A DNA stretch of 31,451 nucleotides from assembly GCA_040752115.1 (NCBI GenBank), contig JBFMFB010000025.1, positions 1 through 31,451 on the forward strand, in the 5' to 3' direction. The number at the start of each line of letters is the position of its first letter. Position 1 is the first letter of the stretch. The notes beneath the pieces are model-generated. The model was not told the DNA's origin, did not search any database, and saw only the letters and a list, made by a program, of their open reading frames with translations. A program made the position numbers and the translations under genes. Below, piece after piece: positions 6,891-17,132 of this stretch. The DNA is from JBFMFB01 sp040752115. GTDB taxonomy: Bacteria; Pseudomonadota; Gammaproteobacteria; Burkholderiales; Sulfuricellaceae.

Positions 6891-7451
6891 ATGGCCGCAA
6901 AAACCGCCACCCCCAGCATCCCGCGCCGCCTGGCCAGCATGCTGTACGAGTGCCTGCTGGTGCTGGCGCTTCTGTTCGTCGCGAGTTTTGCCGTGATCGG
7001 CATGGTCGGCGACTTGCGCACACCGGGCGCACGGCTGCTATATCAGGCGTATCTGGGGCTGGTGACGGCCTGCTATTTCGTATGGTTCTGGCTCCACGGC
7101 GGACAGACCCTGCCGATGAAGACCTGGCGCTTCAAGTTGGTAAGCGCCGATGGCACGGCGCCGAGCGTGAAGCAGGCGGTGGTGCGCTTCCTCGTTGCGC
7201 TGCCCGGCATCGGCCTGTTCGGGATCGGTCTGTGGTGGGCGTTGTTCGACCGCGACCAGCAGTTCCTTCACGACCGCATCGCGAAAACGAAGCTGATAGT
7301 CCCAAGTCCCAAGTCCCAAGTCCCAAGTCCCAAGTCCCAAGTCCCAAGTCCCAAGTCCCGAAAGAGCGTACCCGGGACTATTTTCTTTCCACCCACCGCA
7401 TCATCGCTACCGCCGCGGCCAGAAAAACCATGGTCGGGAAAACCGCGCTGA
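6891..7451 (+). CDS. RDD family membrane protein with repeat-derived C-terminal tail
   Basis: The first 135 residues form a complete RDD domain: the opening Arg-rich segment PRRLASMLYECLLV with helix 1, helix 2 around residues 53-72, the WRFKLVSADGTAPSVKQAVVRF segment, and helix 3 ending in ALFDRDQQFLHDRIAKTKLI. RDD proteins are three-helix membrane proteins; some act in ion transport or partner other factors, but the role here is unknown. Family members normally end just after 'LHDRxAxTxLV'. Here the frame continues into nine AGTCCCA heptads (7298-7359), giving a (PSPKSQV)n tail, and then through the opposite strand of lptG until 7451. This leaves a 186-aa product with about 50 unusual residues and a 74-bp tail-to-tail overlap with lptG. 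Confidence 0.85.
   Translation: MAAKTATPSIPRRLASMLYECLLVLALLFVASFAVIGMVGDLRTPGARLLYQAYLGLVTACYFVWFWLHGGQTLPMKTWRFKLVSADGTAPSVKQAVVRFLVALPGIGLFGIGLWWALFDRDQQFLHDRIAKTKLIVPSPKSQVPSPKSQVPSPKSRKSVPGTIFFPPTASSLPPRPEKPWSGKPR
7298..7359. repeat. Tandem heptanucleotide array (AGTCCCA)n
   Basis: Eight exact AGTCCCA units run head to tail from 7298 to 7353, followed by a partial ninth (AGTCCC) to 7359. There are no spacers, so it is not a CRISPR array. Three heptads make 21 bases, or seven codons, which is why the plus-strand frame reads PSPKSQV repeatedly. It lies between the RDD domain and the 3' end of lptG. Perfect tandem heptads of this sort are prone to copy-number change by slippage. Confidence 0.95.
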
Positions 7452-8451
7452 ACAGCGGCGGCCAATCGTTGAGCAGCCCGAGGTGGGCGAACACGCGGTT
7501 GAGCAGATGGAACCCCAGCCCCAGCATAATGCCGGTAAACACTTTCGCGCCGATACCGCCGGCACGTGACTGGTGATAGGCAAACGGCAGCGCGAGCAAC
7601 ATCATGACCAGGGCGGCGAACGGATAAACCAGCTTGGACCAGAGTGCGATTTCGTAGCGCGTCGTTTTCTGCTTGTTGTCGCGCAAATGCTGAACATAAA
7701 AATACAGGTTCCAGGCGGACATCTGTTCCGGCACGACCAATAGCACGTTCAGGATGTCCGGGGTGAGCACCGAACTCCAGTTCGCCGCCGGGATACGGTT
7801 GACCACCGTCCTGTCGGGATCGAACCGGGTTTGCACCACATCCTCCAGACGCCAGCGGTTTTCATTCTGATATACGCCGCGCGCCGCGAAGCTGATTTCC
7901 CGCAGACGGAACGCCGGATCGAACTCGTAAACCTTGACGCCCACCAAAGTGGAATCGGGGAGGATTTCGCGCACGTTGACGAAAGAAAGGGCATCTTTGA
8001 CCCACAGCCCGGAGCGGAATTCCTGCGTCACCATCGAACTGGTCGCCTTCAGGCGCAACTGCTGTGCGGCGCGTTCGCTGGCGGGCGCGATGAATTCGCC
8101 AAAAACCAGGGTCAGCGCCACGAACAGCAAACCGGTTTGCAGCAGGGAAAACGCGATGCGCGGGGCCGACAGGCCTGATACGCGCATCACGGTGAATTCA
8201 GAATTTGCGCTGAAGCGGGCCAGGGCGAACAGGGTGCCGATCAGCGCCGCAATCGGGAACAGCTCGTACACATGGCTGGGAAGAGACAGCAGCACGAACC
8301 CCAGCACCTTCAACAGCTTGTAGTTGCCCTTGCCCAGATCCCCAAGTTCGTGGATCAGATCGAAAAACGCGAACAGCGACAACAGGGCGGCCAGCACGAA
8401 AAATACGCCGCCGAAAATCTCGTGGGCAAGATAGCGGTGCAATATCTTCAT
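7378..8451 (-). CDS. lptG: LPS export ABC transporter permease LptG
   Basis: LptG is one of the two inner-membrane subunits of the LptB2FGC complex that extracts lipopolysaccharide from the inner membrane and sends it across the periplasm. The 357-aa protein has the YjgP/YjgQ layout: helices at about residues 12-38, 62-82 and 99-120, a periplasmic beta-jellyroll domain of roughly 150 residues, and three C-terminal helices (LVYPFAALVMMLLALPFAY; IGAKVFTGIMLGLGFHLLN; PLFSAVFPTMVFLAAAVAMM). The start MKILHRYLAHEIFGG overlaps the lptF stop by four bases (ATGA), so the pair is translationally coupled. Its 3' end runs under the RDD gene's extended tail. Confidence 0.94.
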   Translation of the reverse strand: MKILHRYLAHEIFGGVFFVLAALLSLFAFFDLIHELGDLGKGNYKLLKVLGFVLLSLPSHVYELFPIAALIGTLFALARFSANSEFTVMRVSGLSAPRIAFSLLQTGLLFVALTLVFGEFIAPASERAAQQLRLKATSSMVTQEFRSGLWVKDALSFVNVREILPDSTLVGVKVYEFDPAFRLREISFAARGVYQNENRWRLEDVVQTRFDPDRTVVNRIPAANWSSVLTPDILNVLLVVPEQMSAWNLYFYVQHLRDNKQKTTRYEIALWSKLVYPFAALVMMLLALPFAYHQSRAGGIGAKVFTGIMLGLGFHLLNRVFAHLGLLNDWPPLFSAVFPTMVFLAAAVAMMRWVERK

Positions 8452-9551
8452 TGCCGCACCCCAGGTTTTTTGCGCCATCCCAGACGAAACACCGGTGCCA
8501 GCAGCAAGCGGCGGTAAAACAGGTAGCCCACCACCAGCAGCAGCGCACCGTGAACCGCCCACAGGCCGATGACGGGGCTCAACTTCTGCTGCGCCACCCA
8601 GGCTTGCGCGACGCTGAGGAAGTTGCTGTAAATCAGATATACCAGGAGCGCCAGGATCAGATTCATGGAACGGCCGGCGCGAGGGTTGACGAAGCTCAGG
8701 GGGATCGCCAGCAAGGCCAGCAGCAATGCGGAAAGAGGCAGCGAAATACGCCACTGCAATTCCGCCATGGTCGCCGGCGACTTGTGCCTGATCAGTTCGA
8801 GCACCGACAAGGATTGCAGCGAAGGCGCGTCGATCTTCGCCTCATAGGGTTCGACGCGCACCGCGTACCGCTCGAACTCGACAATCTTGTATTCCGGCGA
8901 GCCGGCCGCCCCTTCGTAGCGTCTGCCGTTCAACAGCACCAGAAATCGGTCGCCGACGGGGGAAGTACTTTGGTAACCATGCTGCGCGAACATCACGCCG
9001 ACCTGCTGATGCTGCGTGGATTGCATGAAAATGTTGGAAACCGTATTTTGCTCGCCGGCGAAGCTTTCGACGAAATATACCCGTTCCGCGTATTTCGATT
9101 CCTTGAACACGCCTGGCGCGACCGCCGCCAGGTCGTCCCGACTGTCGATCTGGCGCTTGTATTCGTCCCGCTTCTGCATGGCCCATGGGGACAGCACCAA
9201 ACTCAACATCGCGATTGCCAGTGCGGCCGGCGCGGCGAACGAAAGGACCGGACGAATCCATGCAGTCAGGCTCAGGCCCGAGCTGAACCAGACCACCATT
9301 TCGCTGTCGCGGTAATTCCGGGTCAAAGTGAGCAGGACGGCGATAAACATTGTGAGCGACAGCAATACCGGCAGGTAGTTGAGCAGGCTGAAACCCACGA
9401 ATGCAACCACCGCCTCGCTGGCCAGCGCGCCACTGGCCGCCATGCCCAGCAGGCGGATCACCAGGGTCGTCACGGTTATTGCCAGCAGCACGATAAGTAC
9501 GGCCATCATGTTGCCGGCAAGCTCGCGTAGCAAAGCACGACGAAAGATCAT
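8448..9551 (-). CDS. lptF: LPS export ABC transporter permease LptF
   Basis: LptF is the partner permease of LptG in LPS extraction. The 367-aa protein starts MIFRRALLRELAGNMMAV, a typical LptF opening. N-terminal helices follow at about residues 13-38, 47-75 and 97-120, then the periplasmic jellyroll (residues about 135-255, including ESFAGEQNTVSNIFMQS), and C-terminal helices around 272-350 with the conserved LLALPLSFVNPRAGRS-type turn. The ribosome site is weak. The gene is divergent from pepA across a 92-bp region holding a strong palindrome, an arrangement conserved in many beta- and gammaproteobacteria. Confidence 0.93.
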   Translation of the reverse strand: MIFRRALLRELAGNMMAVLIVLLAITVTTLVIRLLGMAASGALASEAVVAFVGFSLLNYLPVLLSLTMFIAVLLTLTRNYRDSEMVVWFSSGLSLTAWIRPVLSFAAPAALAIAMLSLVLSPWAMQKRDEYKRQIDSRDDLAAVAPGVFKESKYAERVYFVESFAGEQNTVSNIFMQSTQHQQVGVMFAQHGYQSTSPVGDRFLVLLNGRRYEGAAGSPEYKIVEFERYAVRVEPYEAKIDAPSLQSLSVLELIRHKSPATMAELQWRISLPLSALLLALLAIPLSFVNPRAGRSMNLILALLVYLIYSNFLSVAQAWVAQQKLSPVIGLWAVHGALLLVVGYLFYRRLLLAPVFRLGWRKKPGVRQ

Positions 9552-9567
9552 GTTTCTGGGGTTTTCT

Positions 9568-9607
9568 TTGACTTTTTTGGAAAAGTTGGCAAATAATCAA
9601 CTTTTCC
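9568..9607 (+). promoter_or_regulatory. pepA promoter overlapped by a 10-bp-arm palindrome
   Basis: TTGACT (9568-9573) and AATAAT (9592-9597) form a plausible sigma-70 promoter with an 18-bp spacer, pointing at pepA. A perfect inverted repeat GGAAAAGTTG / CAACTTTTCC (9579-9588 and 9598-9607, 9-bp loop) straddles the -10 element. This is a typical position for an operator, and the site lies between the divergent lptF and pepA genes. The flanking T- and A-runs could also let it act as a hairpin, but no transcript needs to end here. Confidence 0.5.
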
Positions 9608-9643
9608 AGAAAAAAACACTCGACCATCGCGAAGGAGTAATTA

Positions 9644-11140
9644 GTGGAATTTAGCATAAAAAGCGGCAGCCCGGAAAAGCAGCGCAGCGCCTGTGTCGTG
9701 ATCGGCGTGTTCGAACCGCGCAAACTCTCGCTGGCGGGTGAGCTGATCGACCGCATTGCCAATGGCTACATCAGCGACATCCTTCGCCGCGGCGACATGG
9801 ACGGAAAGTCCGGCACGACCCTGCTGCTGCACAATGTGCCGAATACGCTGTGCGACCGGGTGTTGTTGGTCGGCCTGGGCAAGGAACGGGAATTCCGGGA
9901 CAAGGAGTATCTCGACGCCGTCCGTGCCGCGGTGAAAAAACTGAATGAAACCGGCGCCACCGAAGCGGCGCTGTACCTGACCGAGCTGCCGGTGCGGCGG
10001 CGCGATCTCGCCTGGAAAATCGAACAGGCGGTGCTTGCGGCAATGGAAAGCAGCTACCGCTTCGACCGCCTGAAGAGCAAGCAGGAGGAAGTCCGGCGGC
10101 CGCTGCGCCGGCTCACCCTGAGTGTCGCGCGCCGCACCGAGCTCGCCGTCGGAGAACATGCCGTCCGACAGGGACTGGCAATCGGGGACGGGATGAATCT
10201 GGCGAAGGATCTTGCCAACCTCCCCGGCAATATCTGCACCCCCGCCTATCTCGCGCAGCAGGCGAAGGAACTGGCCAAGAACAACAGCAAGCTCAAGGTC
10301 GAAATCCTCGAACAGCAGGCCATGGAAAAGCTGGGCATGGGCGCCCTGCTTTCCGTGGCGAAAGGCAGCCGCCAGCCGCCCAAGCTGATCGTGCTGCAAT
10401 ACAACGGCAACAAAAAGCAGAAGCCGGTGGTGCTGGTCGGCAAGGGCATCACCTTCGACGCCGGCGGCATCTCGCTCAAGCCGGCCGCCGAGATGGACGA
10501 GATGAAGTACGACATGAGCGGCGGCGCGAGCGTGCTGGGCGCGATCAAGGCCGCGGCGGAGCTCAAGCTGCCGCTCAACGTCGTTGGCATCATCCCGGCG
10601 TGCGAAAACCTGCCCGACGGCAATGCCAACAAACCTGGCGACATCGTCACCAGCATGTCGGGCCAGACCATTGAGGTGCTCAATACCGACGCGGAGGGCC
10701 GGCTGATCCTGTGCGATGCGCTGACCTACGCCGAGCGCTTCGAACCCGAGGTGGTGGTGGACATCGCCACCCTCACCGGCGCCTGCGTCATCGCGCTGGG
10801 CAACCACGCCAGCGGCCTGCTCGGCAACAACGACGGGCTGGTGCGCGAATTGCTGCACGCCGGGGAATACACCCACGACCGCGCCTGGCAACTGCCGCTA
10901 TGGGACGAGTACCAGGAGCAACTCAAGAGCAATTTCGCCGACATGGCCAACATCGGCGGACGCCCCGGCGGCACCATCACCGCCGCCTGCTTTCTGTCCC
11001 GCTTCACCAAGAAATACGAGTGGGCGCACCTGGACATCGCCGGCACCGCCTGGAAATCCGGCAAGGAAAAAGGGGCCACCGGCCGGCCGGTGCCGCTCTT
11101 GACGCATTTCCTGATCAACCGTGCAGCCGAGGAAAGATGA
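9644..11140 (+). CDS. pepA: Leucyl aminopeptidase (M17, cytosol aminopeptidase)
   Basis: PepA removes N-terminal residues from peptides using two metal ions; the E. coli protein also binds DNA as an accessory factor in site-specific recombination. The 498-aa length is normal. The M17 signature NTDAEGRL lies at residues 347-354. Other metal and catalytic residues are visible in VGKGITFDAGGISLKP, MKYDMSGGA and NKPGDI. The start is a GTG with an excellent ribosome site GAAGGAG (9631-9637) six bases upstream. It heads the pepA-holC-orf-valS run. A near-copy of its last codons and the following repeat recurs about 221 bp downstream. Confidence 0.96.
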   Translation: MEFSIKSGSPEKQRSACVVIGVFEPRKLSLAGELIDRIANGYISDILRRGDMDGKSGTTLLLHNVPNTLCDRVLLVGLGKEREFRDKEYLDAVRAAVKKLNETGATEAALYLTELPVRRRDLAWKIEQAVLAAMESSYRFDRLKSKQEEVRRPLRRLTLSVARRTELAVGEHAVRQGLAIGDGMNLAKDLANLPGNICTPAYLAQQAKELAKNNSKLKVEILEQQAMEKLGMGALLSVAKGSRQPPKLIVLQYNGNKKQKPVVLVGKGITFDAGGISLKPAAEMDEMKYDMSGGASVLGAIKAAAELKLPLNVVGIIPACENLPDGNANKPGDIVTSMSGQTIEVLNTDAEGRLILCDALTYAERFEPEVVVDIATLTGACVIALGNHASGLLGNNDGLVRELLHAGEYTHDRAWQLPLWDEYQEQLKSNFADMANIGGRPGGTITAACFLSRFTKKYEWAHLDIAGTAWKSGKEKGATGRPVPLLTHFLINRAAEER

Positions 11141-11455
11141 GCGTCAAGACAATAGACAGGATTAACAGGATGATTCAGGATTGACAGGATTTTTACCCGC
11201 CGTTATTCCTGTAAATCCTGCGAAATCCTGTTATTGAGGTGGCCCCAAAATACCTGCCTGCGCACGCGCGATTAACATAGGGCGGCCCGTGGCCGTCACT
11301 TTTGCGGCGGGCGCGGCCCGCCCTATCAGCGCTGTTCAACCATGCGGCCGAGGAAAGATGAGCGATCAAGACAATAGACAGGATCAACAGGATGATTCAG
11401 GATTGACAGGATTTTTACCCGCCGTTATTCCTGTAAATCCTGCGAAATCCTGTTA
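11111..11455. repeat. Duplicated segment carrying an inverted repeat of ACAGGATT / AATCCTGT units
   Basis: Positions 11111-11233 recur at 11332-11455 with about five differences, one of them an inserted base. Each copy includes the sequence of the pepA C-terminal codons (INRAAEER and stop), then ACAGGATT-like units spaced 9-10 bases apart, a TTTTTACCCGCCGTT centre, and opposed AATCCTG units, so each copy is also an inverted repeat. The stretch between them (11234-11331) holds the different inverted repeat at 11277-11326. Together these fill the 335-bp pepA-holC gap; no gene is seen there. Confidence 0.9.
11277..11326. repeat. Inverted repeat, ATAGGGCGG / CCGCCCTAT family
   Basis: Arms 11277-11289 and 11314-11326 pair with minor mismatch around a GC-rich interior containing GGCCG and CGGCGGGC. 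It lies between the two copies of the pepA-tail duplication. Elements with ends like TAGGGCGG..CCGCCCTA recur between genes in many proteobacteria, as far as I recall. Confidence 0.7.
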
Positions 11456-11475
11456 ATCCTGTCCATTTCGAACAA

Positions 11476-11913
11476 ATGACCCAAATCGACTTCTATACCC
11501 ACGTCGCCGACAAGCACCGCATCGCCTGCATCCTGAGCGCCAAGGCGTTGGAGCAGGGCCTGCGGGTGGTGATCTACACCCCTGATGCGGCAACCACCGA
11601 CAGGGTCGGCAGGCTGCTGTGGAGCGTCCCCGCCACCGGCTTCCTGCCGCACTGCCGCGCCGCCGACCCCCTGGCCGAAATGACGCCGGTGATCGTGGAT
11701 CATGAACCGGAGCCGTTCTCCCACGACCAGGTGCTGCTCAATCTTGCCAGCGAACGTCCGCCTTTTTTTAGCCGCTTCCAGCGCCTGATCGAAATCGTAA
11801 GCACCGACGAAGACGACCGCCTGGCGGCGCGCGACCGCTTCCGCTTCTACCGCGACCGTGGCTACGAAATCCGTTCCCACGACCTGAGCAACCACGGCAA
11901 GCCGGCGGAATGA
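11476..11913 (+). CDS. holC: DNA polymerase III chi subunit
   Basis: Chi is the accessory subunit that links the clamp-loader complex, through psi, to single-strand-binding protein. The 145-aa protein shows the HolC pattern: MTQIDFYTHVADKHRIACILSAKALEQGLRVVIYTPD at the N-terminus, the LLWSVPATGFLPHCRA segment, PVIVDHEPEP, and LLNLASERPPFFSRFQRLIEIVS, ending in RDRFRFYRDRGYEIRSHDL. The start follows directly after the repeat arm in the pepA-holC gap and has no clear Shine-Dalgarno. The stop overlaps the next start by four bases (ATGA). Confidence 0.93.
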   Translation: MTQIDFYTHVADKHRIACILSAKALEQGLRVVIYTPDAATTDRVGRLLWSVPATGFLPHCRAADPLAEMTPVIVDHEPEPFSHDQVLLNLASERPPFFSRFQRLIEIVSTDEDDRLAARDRFRFYRDRGYEIRSHDLSNHGKPAE

Positions 11914-12512
11914 TGCCCCACCACAGCGACATCTTCGCCAAGGCAGACGCCTTGATGAAAAAACATCGTACCAGTGCGATCCAGCCGTTGCCTCCCGACG
12001 CCATCCCCGCCGCCCCGGCTCCGCAGCCGGCCGACGCCCTGCGCCCCGAAGCCGGCATTCCGGTGCTGACCGACATCGTAGTCGAGGCGCTGCCGCCCGA
12101 GCCGGAACCGATTCCGGTTTTGACCGAGATGGTGGCAGACGAACTGCCTGAAGAACCGGTCTCGGCCATGCACGAGCCACCGCCCGTGCCGGAAGCAATG
12201 CCGTATCCGGAACAACCCGGGCAACAGGAAATCACCCTTTCGGAACCGGCCGAGCAGCCATCCGCAGAGGAAACCGGCCGGCTGGCGGAGCCGCCATGGC
12301 AGGAACTGGAAGACCGGATCCGGGAGGGGCTGGCGCGCCAGCTCGCGCCCCAGCTCGCCGCGGCGCTGGAGAAATCGCTCGCCGGCGCCCTGGATCAGTT
12401 CGCCGTGCAGATCGAGCATCTGGTGCGCGATGCTGTTACCTCAGAAGTGCGCCGCCAGCTCGACGCATTGCAGTCCGATTCCGGCGCTTCCGCCAGAAAA
12501 ACAGCCGATTAG
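11910..12512 (+). CDS. Conserved-position protein of unknown function between holC and valS
   Basis: I do not recognise a named function. The 200-aa protein is acidic and Pro/Ala/Glu-rich from about residue 25 to 125, with a repeated element IPVLTDIV (50-57) and IPVLTEMV (68-75) at an 18-residue period. A predicted amphipathic helix or coiled coil follows (about 128-190: WQELEDRIREGLARQLAPQL and EHLVRDAVTSEVRRQLDAL). No signal peptide or membrane segment is visible. It overlaps holC by four bases, indicating coupling. The architecture, a disordered part carrying short linear motifs plus a helical C-terminus, suggests a scaffold or assembly role. Similarly organised Burkholderia proteins (DUF2486) come to mind, but kinship is unproven. 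Confidence 0.75.
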   Translation: MMPHHSDIFAKADALMKKHRTSAIQPLPPDAIPAAPAPQPADALRPEAGIPVLTDIVVEALPPEPEPIPVLTEMVADELPEEPVSAMHEPPPVPEAMPYPEQPGQQEITLSEPAEQPSAEETGRLAEPPWQELEDRIREGLARQLAPQLAAALEKSLAGALDQFAVQIEHLVRDAVTSEVRRQLDALQSDSGASARKTAD

Positions 12513-12514
12513 GG

Positions 12515-12520
12515 TATAAT
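12515..12520 (+). promoter_or_regulatory. Possible -10 element ahead of valS
   Basis: A perfect TATAAT lies just after the stop of the preceding gene and 29 bases before the valS ATG. No convincing -35 hexamer is found at 16-18 bp, so this may be a weak or activator-dependent internal promoter. Confidence 0.35.
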
Positions 12521-12549
12521 GCGCGGCTTTTGACCGCCACGCCTATCCC

Positions 12550-15483
<2,934 letters not shown>

Positions 15484-15484
15484 A

Positions 15485-16099
15485 TCACTGCCGCACGAAG
15501 CGGCAGAAGACGAAATGCTGCGCCCCCCCGGACGGCGTCATGTGGGCCTGCGCAAACGACTCCGCCAGGGAAAAATTCCCGCCCACTTCCTGCTGCAGGC
15601 TTTCCGGGCTGTAGCGCACCACCTCCAGCCCGCTGCACTCTTCGGGCCCGTCCAGCGCGAAGGTCGCGATGATCAGATGGCCGCCCGGATCGATCGCTCG
15701 GGCTGCCGTATCCAGATAGCGCCGCCGGTCCGCGGCATCGGTCAGGAAATGGAACACCGCCCGGTCGTGCCAGATGTCGTATTTTTGCGGCGGCTCGAAC
15801 CGGGTGATATCCGCCACCACCCACCTGACTTCGGCGGCCCGCGCCCCGAGGCGCGCCTTGACCGCCTCGAGGGCGGCGGCCGAGATGTCCAGCACGGTCA
15901 GCCGGCCGAAGCCGCGCTCCAGCAGCTTGTCCACCAGGGTCGAAGCACCCCCGCCCACATCAATGACGGCGGCATCCGGCCCCGCTCCGGTCGCCTCGAT
16001 CAGTTCGAGCGAGGGTCGCGGATCGGCCTGGTACCAGCCGACCTCGTCCGGCTTCCGGATGGAATACACCTCTTCCCAGTGCGCCTTGCGATCCTTCAT
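15485..16099 (-). CDS. Class I SAM-dependent methyltransferase, substrate unknown
   Basis: The 204-aa protein has the Rossmann-type methyltransferase order. Motif I is VIDVGGGASTLVD (about residues 44-56), binding S-adenosylmethionine. An acidic motif II follows (LTVLDISAAALE), then WVVADITRF and DIWHDRAVFHFLTDAADRRRYL, and the post-motif GGHLIIATFALDGPEECSGLEVVRYS. The N-terminus HWEEVYSIRKPDEVGWYQADP resembles small-molecule methyltransferases of the TehB/thiopurine-methyltransferase type, but the substrate cannot be told. The start has a good ribosome site (AAAGGAG, four bases upstream). An upstream in-frame extension would overlap the preceding gene. It is ten bases downstream of the receiver-like gene, forming a two-gene operon. 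Confidence 0.85.
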   Translation of the reverse strand: MKDRKAHWEEVYSIRKPDEVGWYQADPRPSLELIEATGAGPDAAVIDVGGGASTLVDKLLERGFGRLTVLDISAAALEAVKARLGARAAEVRWVVADITRFEPPQKYDIWHDRAVFHFLTDAADRRRYLDTAARAIDPGGHLIIATFALDGPEECSGLEVVRYSPESLQQEVGGNFSLAESFAQAHMTPSGGAQHFVFCRFVRQ

Positions 16100-16109
16100 G
16101 TCGCTCCTT

Positions 16110-16493
16110 TCACCAGCCATGCTGGGCGCAGAACAGCGGCAGCTTCTCCGCGATTTCCGCCCGCCCGAAAAACCGGTCGGCGCGGGCAAGCCGGGCCTCA
16201 TCCCGCGCCTCCGCCGTGCCGCCGAAACAGAAAACCGGCACGTTGAGCATGTATTCCATCCGTACCTTGCGAATCGTTTTCACCGGATCGAACGCCACGG
16301 ACTCGTCGAGATCGAGCAGGATGAAGCGGTAGAGCAGAATGTCCTGGAACGCGCCGATTTCGCCCAGATCCAGCACCTCTACCATCTTCCAGCCCTCCGG
16401 CAGCGCCGCGCGCAATGCGGAAAGCAGCCCCGCATCGCGGGTCATGACGATGAATTTGCGCTGCAAGCGGGCTTCGATGGTGGGAGCGGCCAT
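16110..16493 (-). CDS. Receiver-like (pseudoreceiver) protein of unknown function
   Basis: The 127-aa protein reads like a CheY-type alternating beta/alpha fold: strand RKFIVMTRD, a helix, strand MVEVLDL, a helix, strand FILLDLDE with the Asp where the phosphoacceptor would be, then helix PVKTIRKVRMEYM, strand VPVFCFGG and a final helix. The acidic pair normally found after the first strand is absent (VMTRDAG), and no conserved T/S..K switch residues are clear after the later strands. If it is a receiver, it is probably not regulated by phosphorylation. The fold call is an inference from pattern. It is followed ten bases later by the methyltransferase. Confidence 0.5.
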   Translation of the reverse strand: MAAPTIEARLQRKFIVMTRDAGLLSALRAALPEGWKMVEVLDLGEIGAFQDILLYRFILLDLDESVAFDPVKTIRKVRMEYMLNVPVFCFGGTAEARDEARLARADRFFGRAEIAEKLPLFCAQHGW

Positions 16494-16688
16494 GGGATTC
16501 TGTTTTCCAGCAAATTATTCTACCCTCATGCGGCCGGCGAGACACCCCCTGGTCCAATCGGCCACATGACGCCCTGTTTTGAAATGCCCGCCGCTCATTC
16601 CGGCAAATCACCCGTTTGTCAGCTTATGCTGGCGGCATGGATTTTTTTTCTCTAGGATTCAAACCGTAAAAAAAGGAGAGGACGAAGC

Positions 16689-17132
16689 ATGAACGCGAAA
16701 CTTATCCCGACACCGGCTCAGCAACTGCGCGGCTTCACCCTGATCGAACTGATGATCGTCGTGGTCATCGTCGGCATCCTGGCTTCGGTCGCGCTGCCGG
16801 CCTACAACGACTACGTGACGCGGGGAAGAATTCCCGACGCGACCTCGAACCTCGCCGCCAAACGGGTGCAACTGGAGCAGTTCTTCCAGGACAACCGCAC
16901 CTATGTCGGCGCGACCGCCTGCAACAACGACACCACCTCCAGCCAGTACTTCAATTTTTCCTGCACGGCGCAAACCGCGACTACCTATACGTTGCAGGCT
17001 GCCGGCAAGAGTTCGATGGCAGGATTCACCTACACCATCAACCAGGACAACGCCAAAGCGACCACCGCCGTTCCCGCCGGCTGGACGACCAACGCCAGCT
17101 GCTGGGTGACCAGGAAGGGGGGCGTGTGCTGA
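16689..17132 (+). CDS. pilE: Type IV pilin, PilE-like
   Basis: The 147-aa prepilin has a short basic leader, MNAKLIPTPAQQLRG, cut by prepilin peptidase before Phe. The mature end FTLIELMIVVVIVGILASVALPAY has the essential Glu at +5 and is the membrane/assembly helix. A globular domain follows with two Cys near residues 77 and 92 (in TACNND and FNFSC) and a second pair close to the end (NASC..GGVC), typical of disulfide-closed pilins. A ribosome site AGGAG lies ten bases upstream. In Pseudomonas the corresponding minor-pilin gene is last in its operon; here it is first. I see no convincing promoter in the 195-bp gap before it (16494-16688), which otherwise shows no gene. Confidence 0.88.
   Translation: MNAKLIPTPAQQLRGFTLIELMIVVVIVGILASVALPAYNDYVTRGRIPDATSNLAAKRVQLEQFFQDNRTYVGATACNNDTTSSQYFNFSCTAQTATTYTLQAAGKSSMAGFTYTINQDNAKATTAVPAGWTTNASCWVTRKGGVC

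Noticed and set aside
7298..7359. CRISPR-like array
   Set aside because: The AGTCCCA units are directly adjacent with no spacers, far too short for CRISPR repeats, and no cas genes are present.
8452..8754. Extended LptG N-terminus beginning at 8754
   Set aside because: The extension reads lptF sequence in another frame; the start at 8451 overlaps the lptF stop in the usual ATGA fashion and gives the family's N-terminus.
11141..11475. Small gene in the pepA-holC gap
   Set aside because: Short frames there are coded only by the duplicated repeat and lack a ribosome site.
16494..16688. Sigma-54 promoter upstream of pilE
   Set aside because: TGGCGGC near 16630 resembles a -24 element, but no GC dinucleotide stands at the -12 position, so the match fails.
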